Notes under the pieces: generated by a model
The model's database searches: none
What the model was told of the DNA's origin: nothing
The model's input: only the letters and a program-made list of their open reading frames with translations
Assembly (NCBI GenBank): GCA_002353935.1
Contig: DEKP01000006.1
Coordinates: 1-18,983 of the forward strand
From: Ruminococcaceae bacterium UBA2719
GTDB lineage: Bacteria; Bacillota; Clostridia; Oscillospirales; Acutalibacteraceae
DNA length: 18,983 nt
Direction: 5' to 3'
Translations under genes and position numbers: made by a program
Part shown: piece after piece, positions 1 through 8,979 of the stretch
How the letters are laid out: each line of letters begins with the position of its first letter
Position numbering within the stretch: the first letter of the stretch is position 1

Positions 1-260
1 GCTATTATGTTATTTAATACTCAAATTTAGTACTTATTATTATTTTTCAATATTTTTGCTCAATATTTGATAATTGCTGAAATAATATTTTGAATTGTTG
101 AAGAATATGATGTTTTATAGATTTATAAAGAGAGTGTAAACTTCTTATTATTAGTTTGACAAAATTTTAATGATTTAAAGTAATTTCCAAAAATTTATTG
201 ACTTAAATCAACAAATGGTTTATATTATAAAAAACATATACACAATATGGTGGTGTTACT
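1..260. other. AT-rich spacer upstream of the V-ATPase operon
   Basis: No coding region was seen in this stretch. It is very AT-rich and holds the operon promoter at 198-226. A perfect TTGACA also lies at 156-161, but no good -10 hexamer sits 16-18 bases downstream of it, so it is only a weak second promoter candidate. The gene before this spacer lies outside the window. Confidence 0.6.
198..226 (+). promoter_or_regulatory. Sigma-A type promoter of the V-ATPase operon
   Basis: TTGACT (198-203) and TATATT (221-226) are separated by exactly 17 bases. Transcription would start near 233, about 28 bases before the first gene. It is the only good promoter seen ahead of the nine ATPase genes, which are tightly spaced, so one polycistronic transcript is inferred. 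Confidence 0.65.
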
Positions 261-569
261 ATGGCTGTTTCTACAATAAATAGGGTAAAGGAAGCTGAAA
301 TAGCTTCAGTTGAAAAGAAAGACAAGGCGACCCTGGAAGCTCAAAAAATTATTGATGAAGCAAATAAAAAAGCTGAAGAAATTATTTTAAATGCAAAAAA
401 TGTAGAAAATAAAAAATCGCAGGAAAAGATAAATAATGCTAAAAAAGAGGCTGAAAAATATATAGAGAATATAAAATCACAGGCCGAAGAAACTGCACAA
501 GCGCTTTTTAATGAAATTCTTAAAAAGCAGGATATAGTGAATGAAAAGGTAATGGACATTATAGTATAA
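261..569 (+). CDS. ntpF: V-type ATPase subunit H (NtpF/AhaH-like stator)
   Basis: This 102-residue protein is almost entirely charged and alanine-rich, with heptad-like Lys/Glu spacing from about residue 8 to 85, so it should be one long coiled coil. It has no membrane segment. In V/A-type ATPases a small coiled-coil subunit of about 100 residues (H or G; NtpF in Enterococcus hirae) pairs with subunit E to form the peripheral stalk holding the catalytic head to subunit I. Its place as first gene, directly before subunit I, is the E. hirae ntpF-ntpI order and supports the call. The ATG at 261 follows a GGTGGTG ribosome binding site at 249-255. Coiled coils resemble each other widely, so identity rests as much on position as on sequence. 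Confidence 0.85.
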   Translation: MAVSTINRVKEAEIASVEKKDKATLEAQKIIDEANKKAEEIILNAKNVENKKSQEKINNAKKEAEKYIENIKSQAEETAQALFNEILKKQDIVNEKVMDIIV

Positions 570-600
570 AATTAATTTGCAGTCAGGAGGTGGTGTTTTT

Positions 601-2622
601 ATGGCATTGCAAAAAATGCAGCGCATAAATATATATGCACTGTTAAAATACTGCAAGGATATTTTAGAAACCTTACAAAGGCGCTCTGTTATACAGATTG
701 AAAACGTTAATATTGAAGATAGTGTATTTTTTAAAGAAGATACCGGCTCATTACAGTCGTCTTACCGACGTTCTGCCGATATCGCAAAAAAAGCTTCTGA
801 TATCATTAACGAATATGTTAAAAGCAAAAAGTCCCTTTTTTCAACTTTTAAAGGAAGGAAGTCTATTACAACTGATGAATACAACGAACTTGTAGAGTCA
901 TCTTCTGAAATCCTTAAGATCGCTTATGATATTATAAATTTCAAAAATAATATTAATCAAAACGAAACTGAAATTGTAAAATACGAGGCTCAACTTGAAG
1001 CAATCAAGCCTTGGCTGAATTTAGATATACCTATGACGTTTACAAAAACCGCTACGACAAGAGCTTTTATAGGCGTGTTTGAAGGTGAACGCAGCGAAGG
1101 AGACCTGTTAAAAGCTTTAGCTGAGGTTTGTCCCGATGTTGACGGCATAGATATAGAAATTATATCTTCTAATGAAAATCAAACCTGTGTTTTTATACTG
1201 TGTAAATTAAGCGATGAACAGACTGTCTATGACTCTTTAAGGCAAATTGGATTTTCGTTACCACAGTATCAGTCAAAGGTTATTCCAAAACAGCGAGAAA
1301 AAGAGATAATTAAACATATAAATAACAGAAAAGGCAGAATACTGGAAAATACCAATAATATTATAGAAGCTTCTAAATATCTTGAAAAGCTAAATTTTTT
1401 AGAAGACTATTTTATCATGAAAGCCGAACGATATCAGGTTATTGATAATATTTCGACTTCTAATAATACATTTATTCTCTCGGGATATATAGCAAAGGAC
1501 GATGCAGCTGATCTGAAAAAGTATCTTGAGGAACATTATTGGGCAGAGGTAGAGCTTGAGGATGCTTTAGACGCTGATACCCCCGTAAAGCTCAAAAACA
1601 GTAAATTTACCGAACCAGTAGAGTCGGTGCTTGCGACATATAGTTATCCTGATCATAAAGAAGCTGATCCTACATCTATTATGGCAATTTTCTATTATAT
1701 CTTTTTCGGTATGATGTTTTCGGACGCAGGATACGGAATTGTTATGTCGATTGCATGTGCAATATTGCTTTTAAAATTTAAAAAGATGGAAAAAGGGCTT
1801 AAAAAAAGCATCAAAATGTTTTTTTGGTGCGGTGTTTCTACTACGTTTTGGGGGTTGATGTTTGGCTCTTTTTTCGGAGATGCTATATCGGTTATTTGTA
1901 AAACGTATTTTAATGTCGAAGCGCCTAGTATTCCGGGTGTTGTAACTCCGATTTGGTTTAACCCTGTTAATGATCCCATGAGGATGTTGATGTTCGCATT
2001 TTTATTAGGTATAATCCATCTCTTTGTTGGCCTTGGAATCCAAGCTTACAATGATATAAAGAACAAAGAGTATCTCGGAGTATTATATGATGTTATAAGC
2101 TGGTATCTTTTAGTAGGAGGCGCAATTTTAGCTCTGCTTTCTATGGATATGATGGGAAATATTGCTGGATTTGTTTTACCGCCTGTGTGTATGAAAATCG
2201 GCGGATATATGGCAATTGCAGGAGCCGTTATCATTCTTCTGTTTTCAGGAAGAGACAGCAAAAATCCTGTTAAGCGTTTCTTAAAAGGTGCATATGGATT
2301 GTATGGAGCTACAGGATATTTAAGCGATATACTTTCTTATAGCCGCTTACTTGCTTTAGGTCTTGCAACCGGAGTTATTGCACAAGTGTTCAATCAAATT
2401 GGAAGCATGTTCGGTACAAGCGTTATAGGTGTAATATTGTTTATTATTGTATTTGTTGTTGGTCATGCACTCAATATTGGCATTAACGCCTTGGGAGCTT
2501 ATGTTCACACCAACAGATTACAGTTTGTAGAGTTTTTCGGAAAGTTTTATAAGGGCGGCGGAAAAGAATTCAAGCCGTTTAAAATAAATACAAAATATTT
2601 TACCGTTAAGGAGGAAATATAA
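601..2622 (+). CDS. ntpI: V-type ATPase subunit I (membrane stator, a-subunit)
   Basis: This is the 673-residue membrane stator that carries the ion half-channels and contacts the K ring. Residues 1 to about 350 are a soluble, partly coiled-coil arm that binds the E/H stalks; from about residue 361 on there is a series of hydrophobic helices ending in a short basic tail. Two arginines fit the essential pair of the family (Arg573 and Arg629 in E. hirae): Arg582 in SYSRLLALGLA and Arg639 in HTNRLQF, 57 residues apart. I chose ATG 601 because AGGAGGT at 584-590 is correctly spaced for it; the longer reading from TTG 577 would begin upstream of that site and translate through it. The stop at 2620-2622 directly abuts the ATG of the subunit K gene, so the two are probably translationally coupled. 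Confidence 0.95.
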   Translation: MALQKMQRINIYALLKYCKDILETLQRRSVIQIENVNIEDSVFFKEDTGSLQSSYRRSADIAKKASDIINEYVKSKKSLFSTFKGRKSITTDEYNELVESSSEILKIAYDIINFKNNINQNETEIVKYEAQLEAIKPWLNLDIPMTFTKTATTRAFIGVFEGERSEGDLLKALAEVCPDVDGIDIEIISSNENQTCVFILCKLSDEQTVYDSLRQIGFSLPQYQSKVIPKQREKEIIKHINNRKGRILENTNNIIEASKYLEKLNFLEDYFIMKAERYQVIDNISTSNNTFILSGYIAKDDAADLKKYLEEHYWAEVELEDALDADTPVKLKNSKFTEPVESVLATYSYPDHKEADPTSIMAIFYYIFFGMMFSDAGYGIVMSIACAILLLKFKKMEKGLKKSIKMFFWCGVSTTFWGLMFGSFFGDAISVICKTYFNVEAPSIPGVVTPIWFNPVNDPMRMLMFAFLLGIIHLFVGLGIQAYNDIKNKEYLGVLYDVISWYLLVGGAILALLSMDMMGNIAGFVLPPVCMKIGGYMAIAGAVIILLFSGRDSKNPVKRFLKGAYGLYGATGYLSDILSYSRLLALGLATGVIAQVFNQIGSMFGTSVIGVILFIIVFVVGHALNIGINALGAYVHTNRLQFVEFFGKFYKGGGKEFKPFKINTKYFTVKEEI

Positions 2623-3111
2623 ATGTCAGAAATTATGAATAATTCAGGTGTATTTTTTGCGCTTTTAGGCGCAGCGTTCGCAACTTTTTTTGCAGGAATC
2701 GGTTCTGCGATCGGTGTTGGAAAAGCGGGTGTAGCCGCTGCAGGCGTACTTTCAGAGGACCCGTCAAAGTTTGGTAAGGTGCTTATCTTCCAGCTTCTTC
2801 CGGCAACTCAGGGTATTTATGGTTTGTTGATCGCGTTTTTGGTATTATCTTATACCGGAATCATAGGCGATCCAGCGACAGTATCAATGGAACAGGGATT
2901 ATTGTATTTTGCAGCGTGCCTGCCTATTGCTTTTGCAGGTTTGATGTCTGCGATTCACCAGGGTAAATGCTCTGTTGCGGCTATCGGCACTGTATCAAAA
3001 AAGCCTGATCAAATGGGTAAAGCCCTCATTTTACCTGCGATGGTTGAAACCTATGCTATTTTGGCTTTGCTTGTTTCTATTCTTTCTGTATTCGGCATAG
3101 CTAAAATGTAA
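2623..3111 (+). CDS. ntpK: V-type ATPase subunit K (proteolipid c-ring)
   Basis: This 162-residue protein has four hydrophobic helices arranged as two related hairpins, the duplicated 16-kDa proteolipid form found in E. hirae NtpK (156 residues). Each copy contributes one ion site to the rotor ring. Only the second hairpin has the ion-binding carboxylate, Glu142 in AMVETYAIL. The other Na+ ligands known from the E. hirae ring structure are also present: Leu59, Thr62 and Gln63 in QLLPATQGIYG (Leu61, Thr64, Gln65 in E. hirae) and Gln113 in SAIHQGK (Gln110). The TAA of ntpI is immediately followed by its ATG, with AAGGAGGA at 2608-2615 as ribosome binding site. Ion identity is inferred from the ligand set; family assignment is certain. 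Confidence 0.96.
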   Translation: MSEIMNNSGVFFALLGAAFATFFAGIGSAIGVGKAGVAAAGVLSEDPSKFGKVLIFQLLPATQGIYGLLIAFLVLSYTGIIGDPATVSMEQGLLYFAACLPIAFAGLMSAIHQGKCSVAAIGTVSKKPDQMGKALILPAMVETYAILALLVSILSVFGIAKM

Positions 3112-3134
3112 TTTTTATGTTTGGAGATTCTGTT

Positions 3135-3716
3135 ATGACAGGAATTGAAAAAATAATATATCAAATAGAATCAGATACTCAGCTCGTTTGTGACGAGATT
3201 ATATCAGGCGCAGAGACCAAAGCCCGCTCAATTATAGACGAAGCTAAAATAGAAGCAGCAAAGCTTGCTTCTGATATTGCAAAATCTTGTGATGCTCAGT
3301 GTGAGGATATTGCTGTGAGAGCAAAATCTTCCGGTGCCCTTGAAGAAAGAAAAATTAATCTTGTTACAAAGCAAAAAATCATTAATACAATGATCAATAA
3401 TACAAAAGCGTATATAGAATCATTGAATGATGACAAGTATTTCGGTTTAATACTCAGAATGATAGAAAACAATTCATCCGAAAAAAACGGCGTTATTGCA
3501 TTTTCAAAACGTGATTTAGATAAATTACCTAAAGATTTTATGAATATAGCAAATCATGTGTCAAGAGGAGAACTTACCTTATCACCGGATGCTGCAAATA
3601 TAAAATCAGGATTTATTTTAATCTATGACGACATTGAGGAAAATTGTTCTTTTGATGCTGTTTTTGAAAGCAAACGAGAAAAACTCAGCGATGAAGTATC
3701 TCGTCTTCTGTTCTAA
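3135..3716 (+). CDS. ntpE: V-type ATPase subunit E (peripheral stalk)
   Basis: This protein of 193 residues begins MTGIEKIIYQIESD, the usual opening of bacterial subunit E. The first half, to about residue 95, is a charged alanine-rich helix expected to form a coiled coil with subunit H; the second half is a mixed fold that caps the non-catalytic head. It has no membrane segment. I chose ATG 3135 rather than ATG 3117: TGGAGA at 3122-3127 is well placed for 3135, and the earlier start would add six residues without its own ribosome binding site. It lies 23 bases after ntpK and 17 before ntpC. Sequence conservation is weak in this family, so the call leans partly on gene order. Confidence 0.9.
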   Translation: MTGIEKIIYQIESDTQLVCDEIISGAETKARSIIDEAKIEAAKLASDIAKSCDAQCEDIAVRAKSSGALEERKINLVTKQKIINTMINNTKAYIESLNDDKYFGLILRMIENNSSEKNGVIAFSKRDLDKLPKDFMNIANHVSRGELTLSPDAANIKSGFILIYDDIEENCSFDAVFESKREKLSDEVSRLLF

Positions 3717-3733
3717 ATAGAAAGGAGATTTTT

Positions 3734-4708
3734 ATGCCGCAAAACGATTATACTTATGCGGTGGCAAGAGTCAGATTTAAAGAAACACAGCTTTTGTCTG
3801 ATTCTGATTTGTATCAGCTCCTTTCTCAAAGGGATGTTGATACCTGCATAAGATTTTTGCACGACAAGGGCTGGGGAGACAACTCAAAGATTGAGACTGT
3901 TGACGAGCTTTTAAAAGGCGAAGATAATAAGACATGGAAATTTATTGATGAAATAATTCAAGAAGATAAAGAAATTTTGGATTTCTTTAAAATACCAAGC
4001 GATTTTCACAACTTAAAAGTAGCAATAAAATCTATAACCAGAGATATTGATGCTGAAGATATGTTTTTGTACAGCGGTACGGTAGATCCAAAGTTGATTT
4101 ATGATTGCGTTAACAAGCGTGAATACGAACGACTGCCTGAGCATTTATATAGTATAGCTGATGAAGCTATGAAAACTATTTTGCAAACTTCTGACGGACA
4201 ACTGTGTGATATCGTTATCGATAAGGCTTGTTTAAATTCTATAAGTGAAATAGGCAAAAACGCTGATAATGAGATTATAAAATTATATTGTGAGCTTTTT
4301 GTTGCTTCTGCTGATATTAAGATAGCTGCACGTTGCGCAAAGACCAAAAAAGACATTTCGTTTATTAATCGCAGTTTGGCTCCTTGCGATACGCTTAATA
4401 TAGATAGGCTGGCTTCTTGCGCGTCTTTTGGGTTTGACTCAATCATTGAATATTTGTCACAAACAGAGTACAAATCTGCTGTTAGTGCTATTGAAACCTC
4501 ACTATCTGCCTTTGAAAAATGGTGTGATGATTATTTGATTGATATTTTGGCTTCTCAAAAATGGGAGCCGTTTACGATAGGACCGATAATTGCGTATATT
4601 ATCGCGCGCAATAATGAGATTAAAGCAGTAAGGATGATTTTGTTCGGAAAAATCAACGCGCTTGACGATGATATTATTAAGAAAAGATTGAGGAAAATGT
4701 ATGTATAA
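3734..4708 (+). CDS. ntpC: V-type ATPase subunit C (rotor-ring connector)
   Basis: This 324-residue soluble, helix-rich protein matches the V/A-type subunit C (the eukaryotic d subunit), a funnel-shaped cap that couples the central D/F shaft to the membrane K ring. The start YTYAVARVRFKE and the early motif LLSDSDLYQLL are typical of the family, and the length is close to the usual 320-350 residues. It has a good AAAGGAGA ribosome binding site at 3721-3728. Its stop codon overlaps the start of the subunit F gene by eight bases, which suggests coupled translation of two rotor parts. I see no odd features. Confidence 0.93.
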   Translation: MPQNDYTYAVARVRFKETQLLSDSDLYQLLSQRDVDTCIRFLHDKGWGDNSKIETVDELLKGEDNKTWKFIDEIIQEDKEILDFFKIPSDFHNLKVAIKSITRDIDAEDMFLYSGTVDPKLIYDCVNKREYERLPEHLYSIADEAMKTILQTSDGQLCDIVIDKACLNSISEIGKNADNEIIKLYCELFVASADIKIAARCAKTKKDISFINRSLAPCDTLNIDRLASCASFGFDSIIEYLSQTEYKSAVSAIETSLSAFEKWCDDYLIDILASQKWEPFTIGPIIAYIIARNNEIKAVRMILFGKINALDDDIIKKRLRKMYV

Positions 4709-5018
4709 AATAGCAGTTATAGGTGACAGAGACAGCGTATATGGTTTTTCTGCGCTTGGTATGGATACTTACTTTGTTAAGCCCGAAGAAGAGCCGGCTA
4801 AGCTTTTTAAAAAGCTCTGTCAAAGTGATAGTTACAGTATTATATACATTACAGAGGCTTTAGCTGCTGTAATTGAGGATGAAATAGAGAAATATGCTGA
4901 TCAAAAAACACCTGCTGTTATTTTAATTCCCGGAACTACGGGAAATACAGGACAGGGAATGGCAGCTGTTAAAACTTCTGTTGAAAAAGCTGTAGGCAGC
5001 GATATTTTTAACGATTAA
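4701..5018 (+). CDS. ntpG: V-type ATPase subunit F (NtpG; rotor shaft)
   Basis: This 105-residue protein is the small Rossmann-like subunit that binds subunit D in the central rotor shaft. The opening MYKIAVIGDRDSVYGFSALG is the family signature, and the length is normal. It is called F in V/A-ATPase nomenclature and NtpG in E. hirae. The gene starts inside the last codons of ntpC (overlap 4701-4708), with GAGG at 4690-4693 inside ntpC as the probable ribosome binding site. It is followed after 18 bases by the catalytic subunit A gene. Confidence 0.94.
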   Translation: MYKIAVIGDRDSVYGFSALGMDTYFVKPEEEPAKLFKKLCQSDSYSIIYITEALAAVIEDEIEKYADQKTPAVILIPGTTGNTGQGMAAVKTSVEKAVGSDIFND

Positions 5019-5036
5019 TCAAAGGAATGATTATTT

Positions 5037-6806
5037 ATGAGTACTGGTGTAATTAAAAAGGTGGCAGGTCCTTTAGTTATTGCTGAAGGTATGCGAGATG
5101 CAAATATGTTTGACGTTGTACGCGTATCGAATAAGAATTTAGTTGGAGAAATCATCGAAATGCACGGGGACGAGGCATCTATTCAGGTTTATGAAGAGAC
5201 CTCAGGCTTAGGTCCCGGAGAGCCGGTTGTGTCTACTAATAACCAGCTTTCTGTTGAGCTTGGTCCTGGTCTTATAGAGAGCATATATGACGGAATCCAA
5301 AGACCGCTTGATGATATTATGAAAATCAGCGGAAATAATTTAAGCCGCGGAATTTCTGTTCCTGCATTAAAAAGAGACCGTGTATGGCAATTTAATGCCA
5401 CTGTTCATGTAGGAGATAAGGTAGTAGGCGGCGATGTGCTTGGTACTGTTCAGGAGACCGAAATAGTTTTGCATAAAATCATGGTGCCTAATGGAATTGT
5501 GGGCGTTGTAAAGTCTGTTGAAAGCGGCGAATATACCGTATGCGATACAATAGCGACGATTGAAGATAATAATGGAAAAGTTCACAATATAACATTAATG
5601 CAAAAGTGGCCTGTACGTATAGGCAGACCATATAAAAAGAAACTCTCCCCTGATATGCCGCTTGTAACCGGACAGCGTGTTATAGACACCTTGTTTCCTA
5701 TTGCAAAAGGAGGAGTGGCCGCTGTTCCCGGACCGTTTGGATCAGGAAAAACTGTTGTTCAGCATCAGCTTGCTAAATGGGCTGAATCTGATATAGTTGT
5801 ATATATCGGTTGCGGTGAACGCGGCAATGAGATGACTGATGTTTTGAACGAATTCCCGGAACTCATAGATCCTAAAACAGGGCATTCTTTGATGGAGAGA
5901 ACAGTGCTCATAGCTAACACTTCCGATATGCCTGTTGCAGCAAGAGAAGCTTCTATTTATACAGGTATAACAATTGCGGAATATTTCAGAGATATGGGAT
6001 ATTCCGTAGCTCTTATGGCAGATTCTACTTCACGTTGGGCAGAGGCGCTCAGAGAAATGTCCGGCAGACTTGAAGAAATGCCGGGAGAAGAAGGTTATCC
6101 CGCATATTTAGGTTCAAGACTTGCACAGTTTTATGAGCGTGCCGGCAGGGTTATTACCAATGGCAGTGAGAATGAAGAAGGCTCTCTTTCAGTAATAGGT
6201 GCGGTTTCACCTCCCGGCGGAGACATTTCTGAGCCTGTATCTCAGGCTACGCTTCGTATAGTAAAAGTATTCTGGGGACTCGATTCAAATCTTGCTTATA
6301 AGCGTCATTTCCCTGCAGTAAATTGGCTTACTTCATATTCATTATATGTTGATACTATGTCTAAATGGTATTGTGATAACGTTGCTGCTGACTGGATGGA
6401 TTTGCGTGCTGAAATAATAAAGTTATTGCAGGAAGAATCGGAACTTGAAGAAATTGTAAAACTCGTTGGTATGGACGCTCTTTCAAATACAGACAGAATC
6501 AAGCTTGAAGCTGCTCGTTCAATCAGAGAAGACTTTTTACACCAAAACGCTTTCCATAAGGTGGACACCTACTCAACACTTTTAAAACAATATAAAATGA
6601 TGCAGCTTGTTCTCGCATTTTTTGATAAAGCTACTGATGCTTTGTCAAAAGGCGCTGATATTAACGATATAATAAATATGCCTATCAGAGAACGTATTGG
6701 CAGATTTAAGTATGTTGCTGAAGATGAAATAGAAAAGGCATATGACGACATCATTTACAACCTTGATGTTGATATTGATAATATTTTAAGTAAGGAGGAC
6801 GAATGA
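5037..6806 (+). CDS. ntpA: V-type ATPase catalytic subunit A
   Basis: This 589-residue protein is the nucleotide-hydrolysing subunit of the A3B3 head. The Walker A loop GPFGSGKT lies at residues 232-239, and the catalytic glutamate is Glu261 in GCGERGNEM. Residues of roughly 110-190 form the extra bulge domain that distinguishes subunit A from F-type beta chains. The length is typical (580-600). The ribosome binding site is AAAGGAA just before ATG 5037. One base separates its stop codon from the start of ntpB, and the ntpB ribosome binding site (AAGGAGGA) lies inside its last codons, so the two head subunits are likely made in step. Confidence 0.98.
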   Translation: MSTGVIKKVAGPLVIAEGMRDANMFDVVRVSNKNLVGEIIEMHGDEASIQVYEETSGLGPGEPVVSTNNQLSVELGPGLIESIYDGIQRPLDDIMKISGNNLSRGISVPALKRDRVWQFNATVHVGDKVVGGDVLGTVQETEIVLHKIMVPNGIVGVVKSVESGEYTVCDTIATIEDNNGKVHNITLMQKWPVRIGRPYKKKLSPDMPLVTGQRVIDTLFPIAKGGVAAVPGPFGSGKTVVQHQLAKWAESDIVVYIGCGERGNEMTDVLNEFPELIDPKTGHSLMERTVLIANTSDMPVAAREASIYTGITIAEYFRDMGYSVALMADSTSRWAEALREMSGRLEEMPGEEGYPAYLGSRLAQFYERAGRVITNGSENEEGSLSVIGAVSPPGGDISEPVSQATLRIVKVFWGLDSNLAYKRHFPAVNWLTSYSLYVDTMSKWYCDNVAADWMDLRAEIIKLLQEESELEEIVKLVGMDALSNTDRIKLEAARSIREDFLHQNAFHKVDTYSTLLKQYKMMQLVLAFFDKATDALSKGADINDIINMPIRERIGRFKYVAEDEIEKAYDDIIYNLDVDIDNILSKEDE

Positions 6807-6807
6807 A

Positions 6808-8181
6808 ATGCCAAAAGAGTATAGAACGATAGAAGAAGTTGCCGGTCCTCTGATGCTTGTAAAAGGGGTAAGCGGTGTAAATTATAATGATCTCGGTGAG
6901 ATAGAATTGTCCTCAGGAGAAGTCAGACGCTGTAAAGTTTTAGAGATCAACGGTGAAGACGCGTTGGTTCAGCTCTTTGACTCCGCCGCCGGCATTAATC
7001 TTTCTAACTCCAAAGTTCGTTTTTTAGGAAAAAGTATGGAGCTCGGCGTATCTTCTGATATGTTATCTCGAGTATTTGACGGTATGGGTAAGCCGATTGA
7101 CGGTGGCCCTGAGATTTTGCCGGATAAACGAATGGATATTAACGGACTGCCTATGAATCCTGCCGCAAGAAATTATCCGCAAGAGTTTATTCAGACCGGT
7201 GTTTCGGCTATTGACGGACTTAATACTCTCGTCAGAGGACAAAAGCTTCCGATATTTTCAGCTTCAGGTTTACCGCATGCACAGTTGGCAGCTCAAATTG
7301 CGCGTCAGGCAAAGGTTAGGGGAAAAGACGAACAATTTGCAGTTGTATTTGCTGCAATGGGAATTACTTTTGAAGAGTCAAATTATTTTATAGACAGCTT
7401 TAAAGAAACAGGCGCTATTGATAGAACCGTTATGTTTGTAAATTTAGCTAACGATCCTGCAATCGAACGTATTTCTACTCCTCGTATGGCTCTTACCGCG
7501 GCGGAGTATTTAGCGTTTGAAGCTAATATGCACGTTTTAGTAATTATGACTGATATTACCAACTATGCTGATGCATTAAGAGAAGTTTCCGCAGCAAGAA
7601 AAGAAGTACCCGGAAGACGCGGATATCCCGGTTATATGTACACTGACCTTGCTAATCTATATGAACGTGCCGGCAGACAAAAAGGAAAAACCGGCTCGAT
7701 TACCTTGATTCCTATTTTAACAATGCCTGAGGATGATAAAACTCACCCTATACCTGATCTTACCGGTTATATTACAGAAGGTCAGATTATTCTTTCGCGT
7801 GAACTGTACAGAAAGAGTATTACGCCGCCTATCGATGTATTGCCGTCGCTTTCTCGTTTGAAAGATAAGGGAATAGGAGAGGGAAAAACCAGAGAAGACC
7901 ACTCAAACACTATGAACCAGCTTTTCTCAGCTTATGCAAGAGGCAAAGAAGCTAAAGAGCTTATGGTTATCTTGGGCGAAGCAGCTTTAACTGATATTGA
8001 TAAGTTATATGCAAAGTTTGCCGACAGATTTGAGAAAGAATATGTATCACAAGGATATTATACAAATCGAAGTATTGAAGAAACGCTTGATTTGGGATGG
8101 GAACTTTTAAGAATTTTACCTCGTTCTGAACTCAAACGTATTGATGATAAGTTCTTAGATATGTATTACGATAAAAAATGA
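6808..8181 (+). CDS. ntpB: V-type ATPase regulatory subunit B
   Basis: This 457-residue protein alternates with subunit A in the head. In place of a working Walker A it has the degenerate loop SASGLPHAQ (from residue 151), the hallmark of subunit B. Arg350 in LPSLSRL is in the position of the arginine finger that completes the catalytic site of the neighbouring A subunit, and it has the same number as in E. hirae NtpB. The length is normal for the family (about 455-460). The gene begins one base after ntpA and is followed after 12 bases by ntpD. Confidence 0.98.
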   Translation: MPKEYRTIEEVAGPLMLVKGVSGVNYNDLGEIELSSGEVRRCKVLEINGEDALVQLFDSAAGINLSNSKVRFLGKSMELGVSSDMLSRVFDGMGKPIDGGPEILPDKRMDINGLPMNPAARNYPQEFIQTGVSAIDGLNTLVRGQKLPIFSASGLPHAQLAAQIARQAKVRGKDEQFAVVFAAMGITFEESNYFIDSFKETGAIDRTVMFVNLANDPAIERISTPRMALTAAEYLAFEANMHVLVIMTDITNYADALREVSAARKEVPGRRGYPGYMYTDLANLYERAGRQKGKTGSITLIPILTMPEDDKTHPIPDLTGYITEGQIILSRELYRKSITPPIDVLPSLSRLKDKGIGEGKTREDHSNTMNQLFSAYARGKEAKELMVILGEAALTDIDKLYAKFADRFEKEYVSQGYYTNRSIEETLDLGWELLRILPRSELKRIDDKFLDMYYDKK

Positions 8182-8193
8182 AGGTGATTTTTT

Positions 8194-8841
8194 ATGGCAG
8201 CAACACAGGTAAATCCAACTCGTATGGAGTTATCGCGCCTTAAGAAAAAACTGAATACCGCAACGCGCGGACATAAGCTCTTAAAAGACAAGCGAGATGA
8301 GCTGATGCGCAGATTTTTAGAGCTTGTTAAAGAGAATAAATTGCTCAGAGAAAAAGTAGAGAATGATATAAAAAAAGCTAATTCTAATTTTGTTTTGGCT
8401 AAAGCTTCGATGAGTCAGGAAACACTCAACGCTTCGTTGCTTGCTCCAAAGCAGGAGATATATGTTGATGTCAGCGAAAAAAACGTTATGAGCGTTGATA
8501 TTCCCGTGTTTGATTATACAACTCGTACGCCGGATTCCAATGATATTTATTCCTACGGTTTTGCTTTTACTTCATCTGATCTGGATGATGCTGTAAAATC
8601 TTTGGCTGATTTACTCCCAGACTTGATTAAACTGGCAGAAATAGAAAAATCTTGTCAATTAATGGCGGCAGAGATTGAAAAAACTCGCCGCAGAGTAAAC
8701 GCTTTGGAGCATGTTATGATACCGGATACCAGAGAACAAATACGATATATAACCAGAAAGCTTGATGAAAACGAAAGAAGCACCCAAACAAGATTAATGA
8801 AAGTTAAAGATATGATGCTAAAAGAAGCGCATGGATATTAA
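8194..8841 (+). CDS. ntpD: V-type ATPase subunit D (central rotor shaft)
   Basis: This 215-residue protein has long helices at both ends (about residues 8-75 and 150-212) that pair as an antiparallel coiled coil, with a less regular middle. This is the fold of subunit D, the shaft that rotates inside the A3B3 head and transmits torque to C and K. The opening VNPTRMELSRLKKKL is characteristic. The ribosome binding site is AAGGTG at 8182-8187. It is the last gene of the operon: a strong intrinsic terminator starts 17 bases after its stop. The extra genes ntpH and ntpJ found after ntpD in E. hirae are absent. Confidence 0.96.
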   Translation: MAATQVNPTRMELSRLKKKLNTATRGHKLLKDKRDELMRRFLELVKENKLLREKVENDIKKANSNFVLAKASMSQETLNASLLAPKQEIYVDVSEKNVMSVDIPVFDYTTRTPDSNDIYSYGFAFTSSDLDDAVKSLADLLPDLIKLAEIEKSCQLMAAEIEKTRRRVNALEHVMIPDTREQIRYITRKLDENERSTQTRLMKVKDMMLKEAHGY

Positions 8842-8858
8842 ATACAAGGTTCAACCGA

Positions 8859-8906
8859 CCGACAAATTTACATACAGTAACAGCTATATGTAAATTTGTC
8901 GGTTTT
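8859..8906 (+). terminator. Intrinsic terminator of the V-ATPase operon
   Basis: Perfect 16-base arms lie at 8859-8874 (CCGACAAATTTACATA) and 8887-8902, with a 12-base loop, followed by TTTT. The site lies 17 bases after ntpD and just before the promoter of the next gene. Confidence 0.9.
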
Positions 8907-8908
8907 AC

Positions 8909-8937
8909 TTGTATTTTGATAAACGTAATGATATAAT
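8909..8937 (+). promoter_or_regulatory. Promoter of the CPBP protease gene
   Basis: There is a perfect TATAAT at 8932-8937 preceded by TG one base upstream (extended -10), and a poor -35 TTGTAT at 8909-8914 with 17-base spacing. The extended -10 may compensate for the weak -35. It lies directly after the terminator, so the gene is probably transcribed independently of the ATPase. Confidence 0.6.
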
Positions 8938-8979
8938 ATCGGCACCGAAAGGTAATACATAGAAAAATGGAGAATAACT

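Noticed and set aside
577..600. Upstream TTG start for subunit I, adding eight residues
   Set aside because: The extension translates through the AGGAGGT ribosome binding site that serves ATG 601.
3117..3134. ATG 3117 as start of subunit E
   Set aside because: The ribosome binding site TGGAGA lies inside this extension and is correctly spaced for ATG 3135.
8859..8902. Long inverted repeat as a mobile-element end
   Set aside because: It is a simple stem-loop with a T-run right after the last ATPase gene, which a terminator explains fully.
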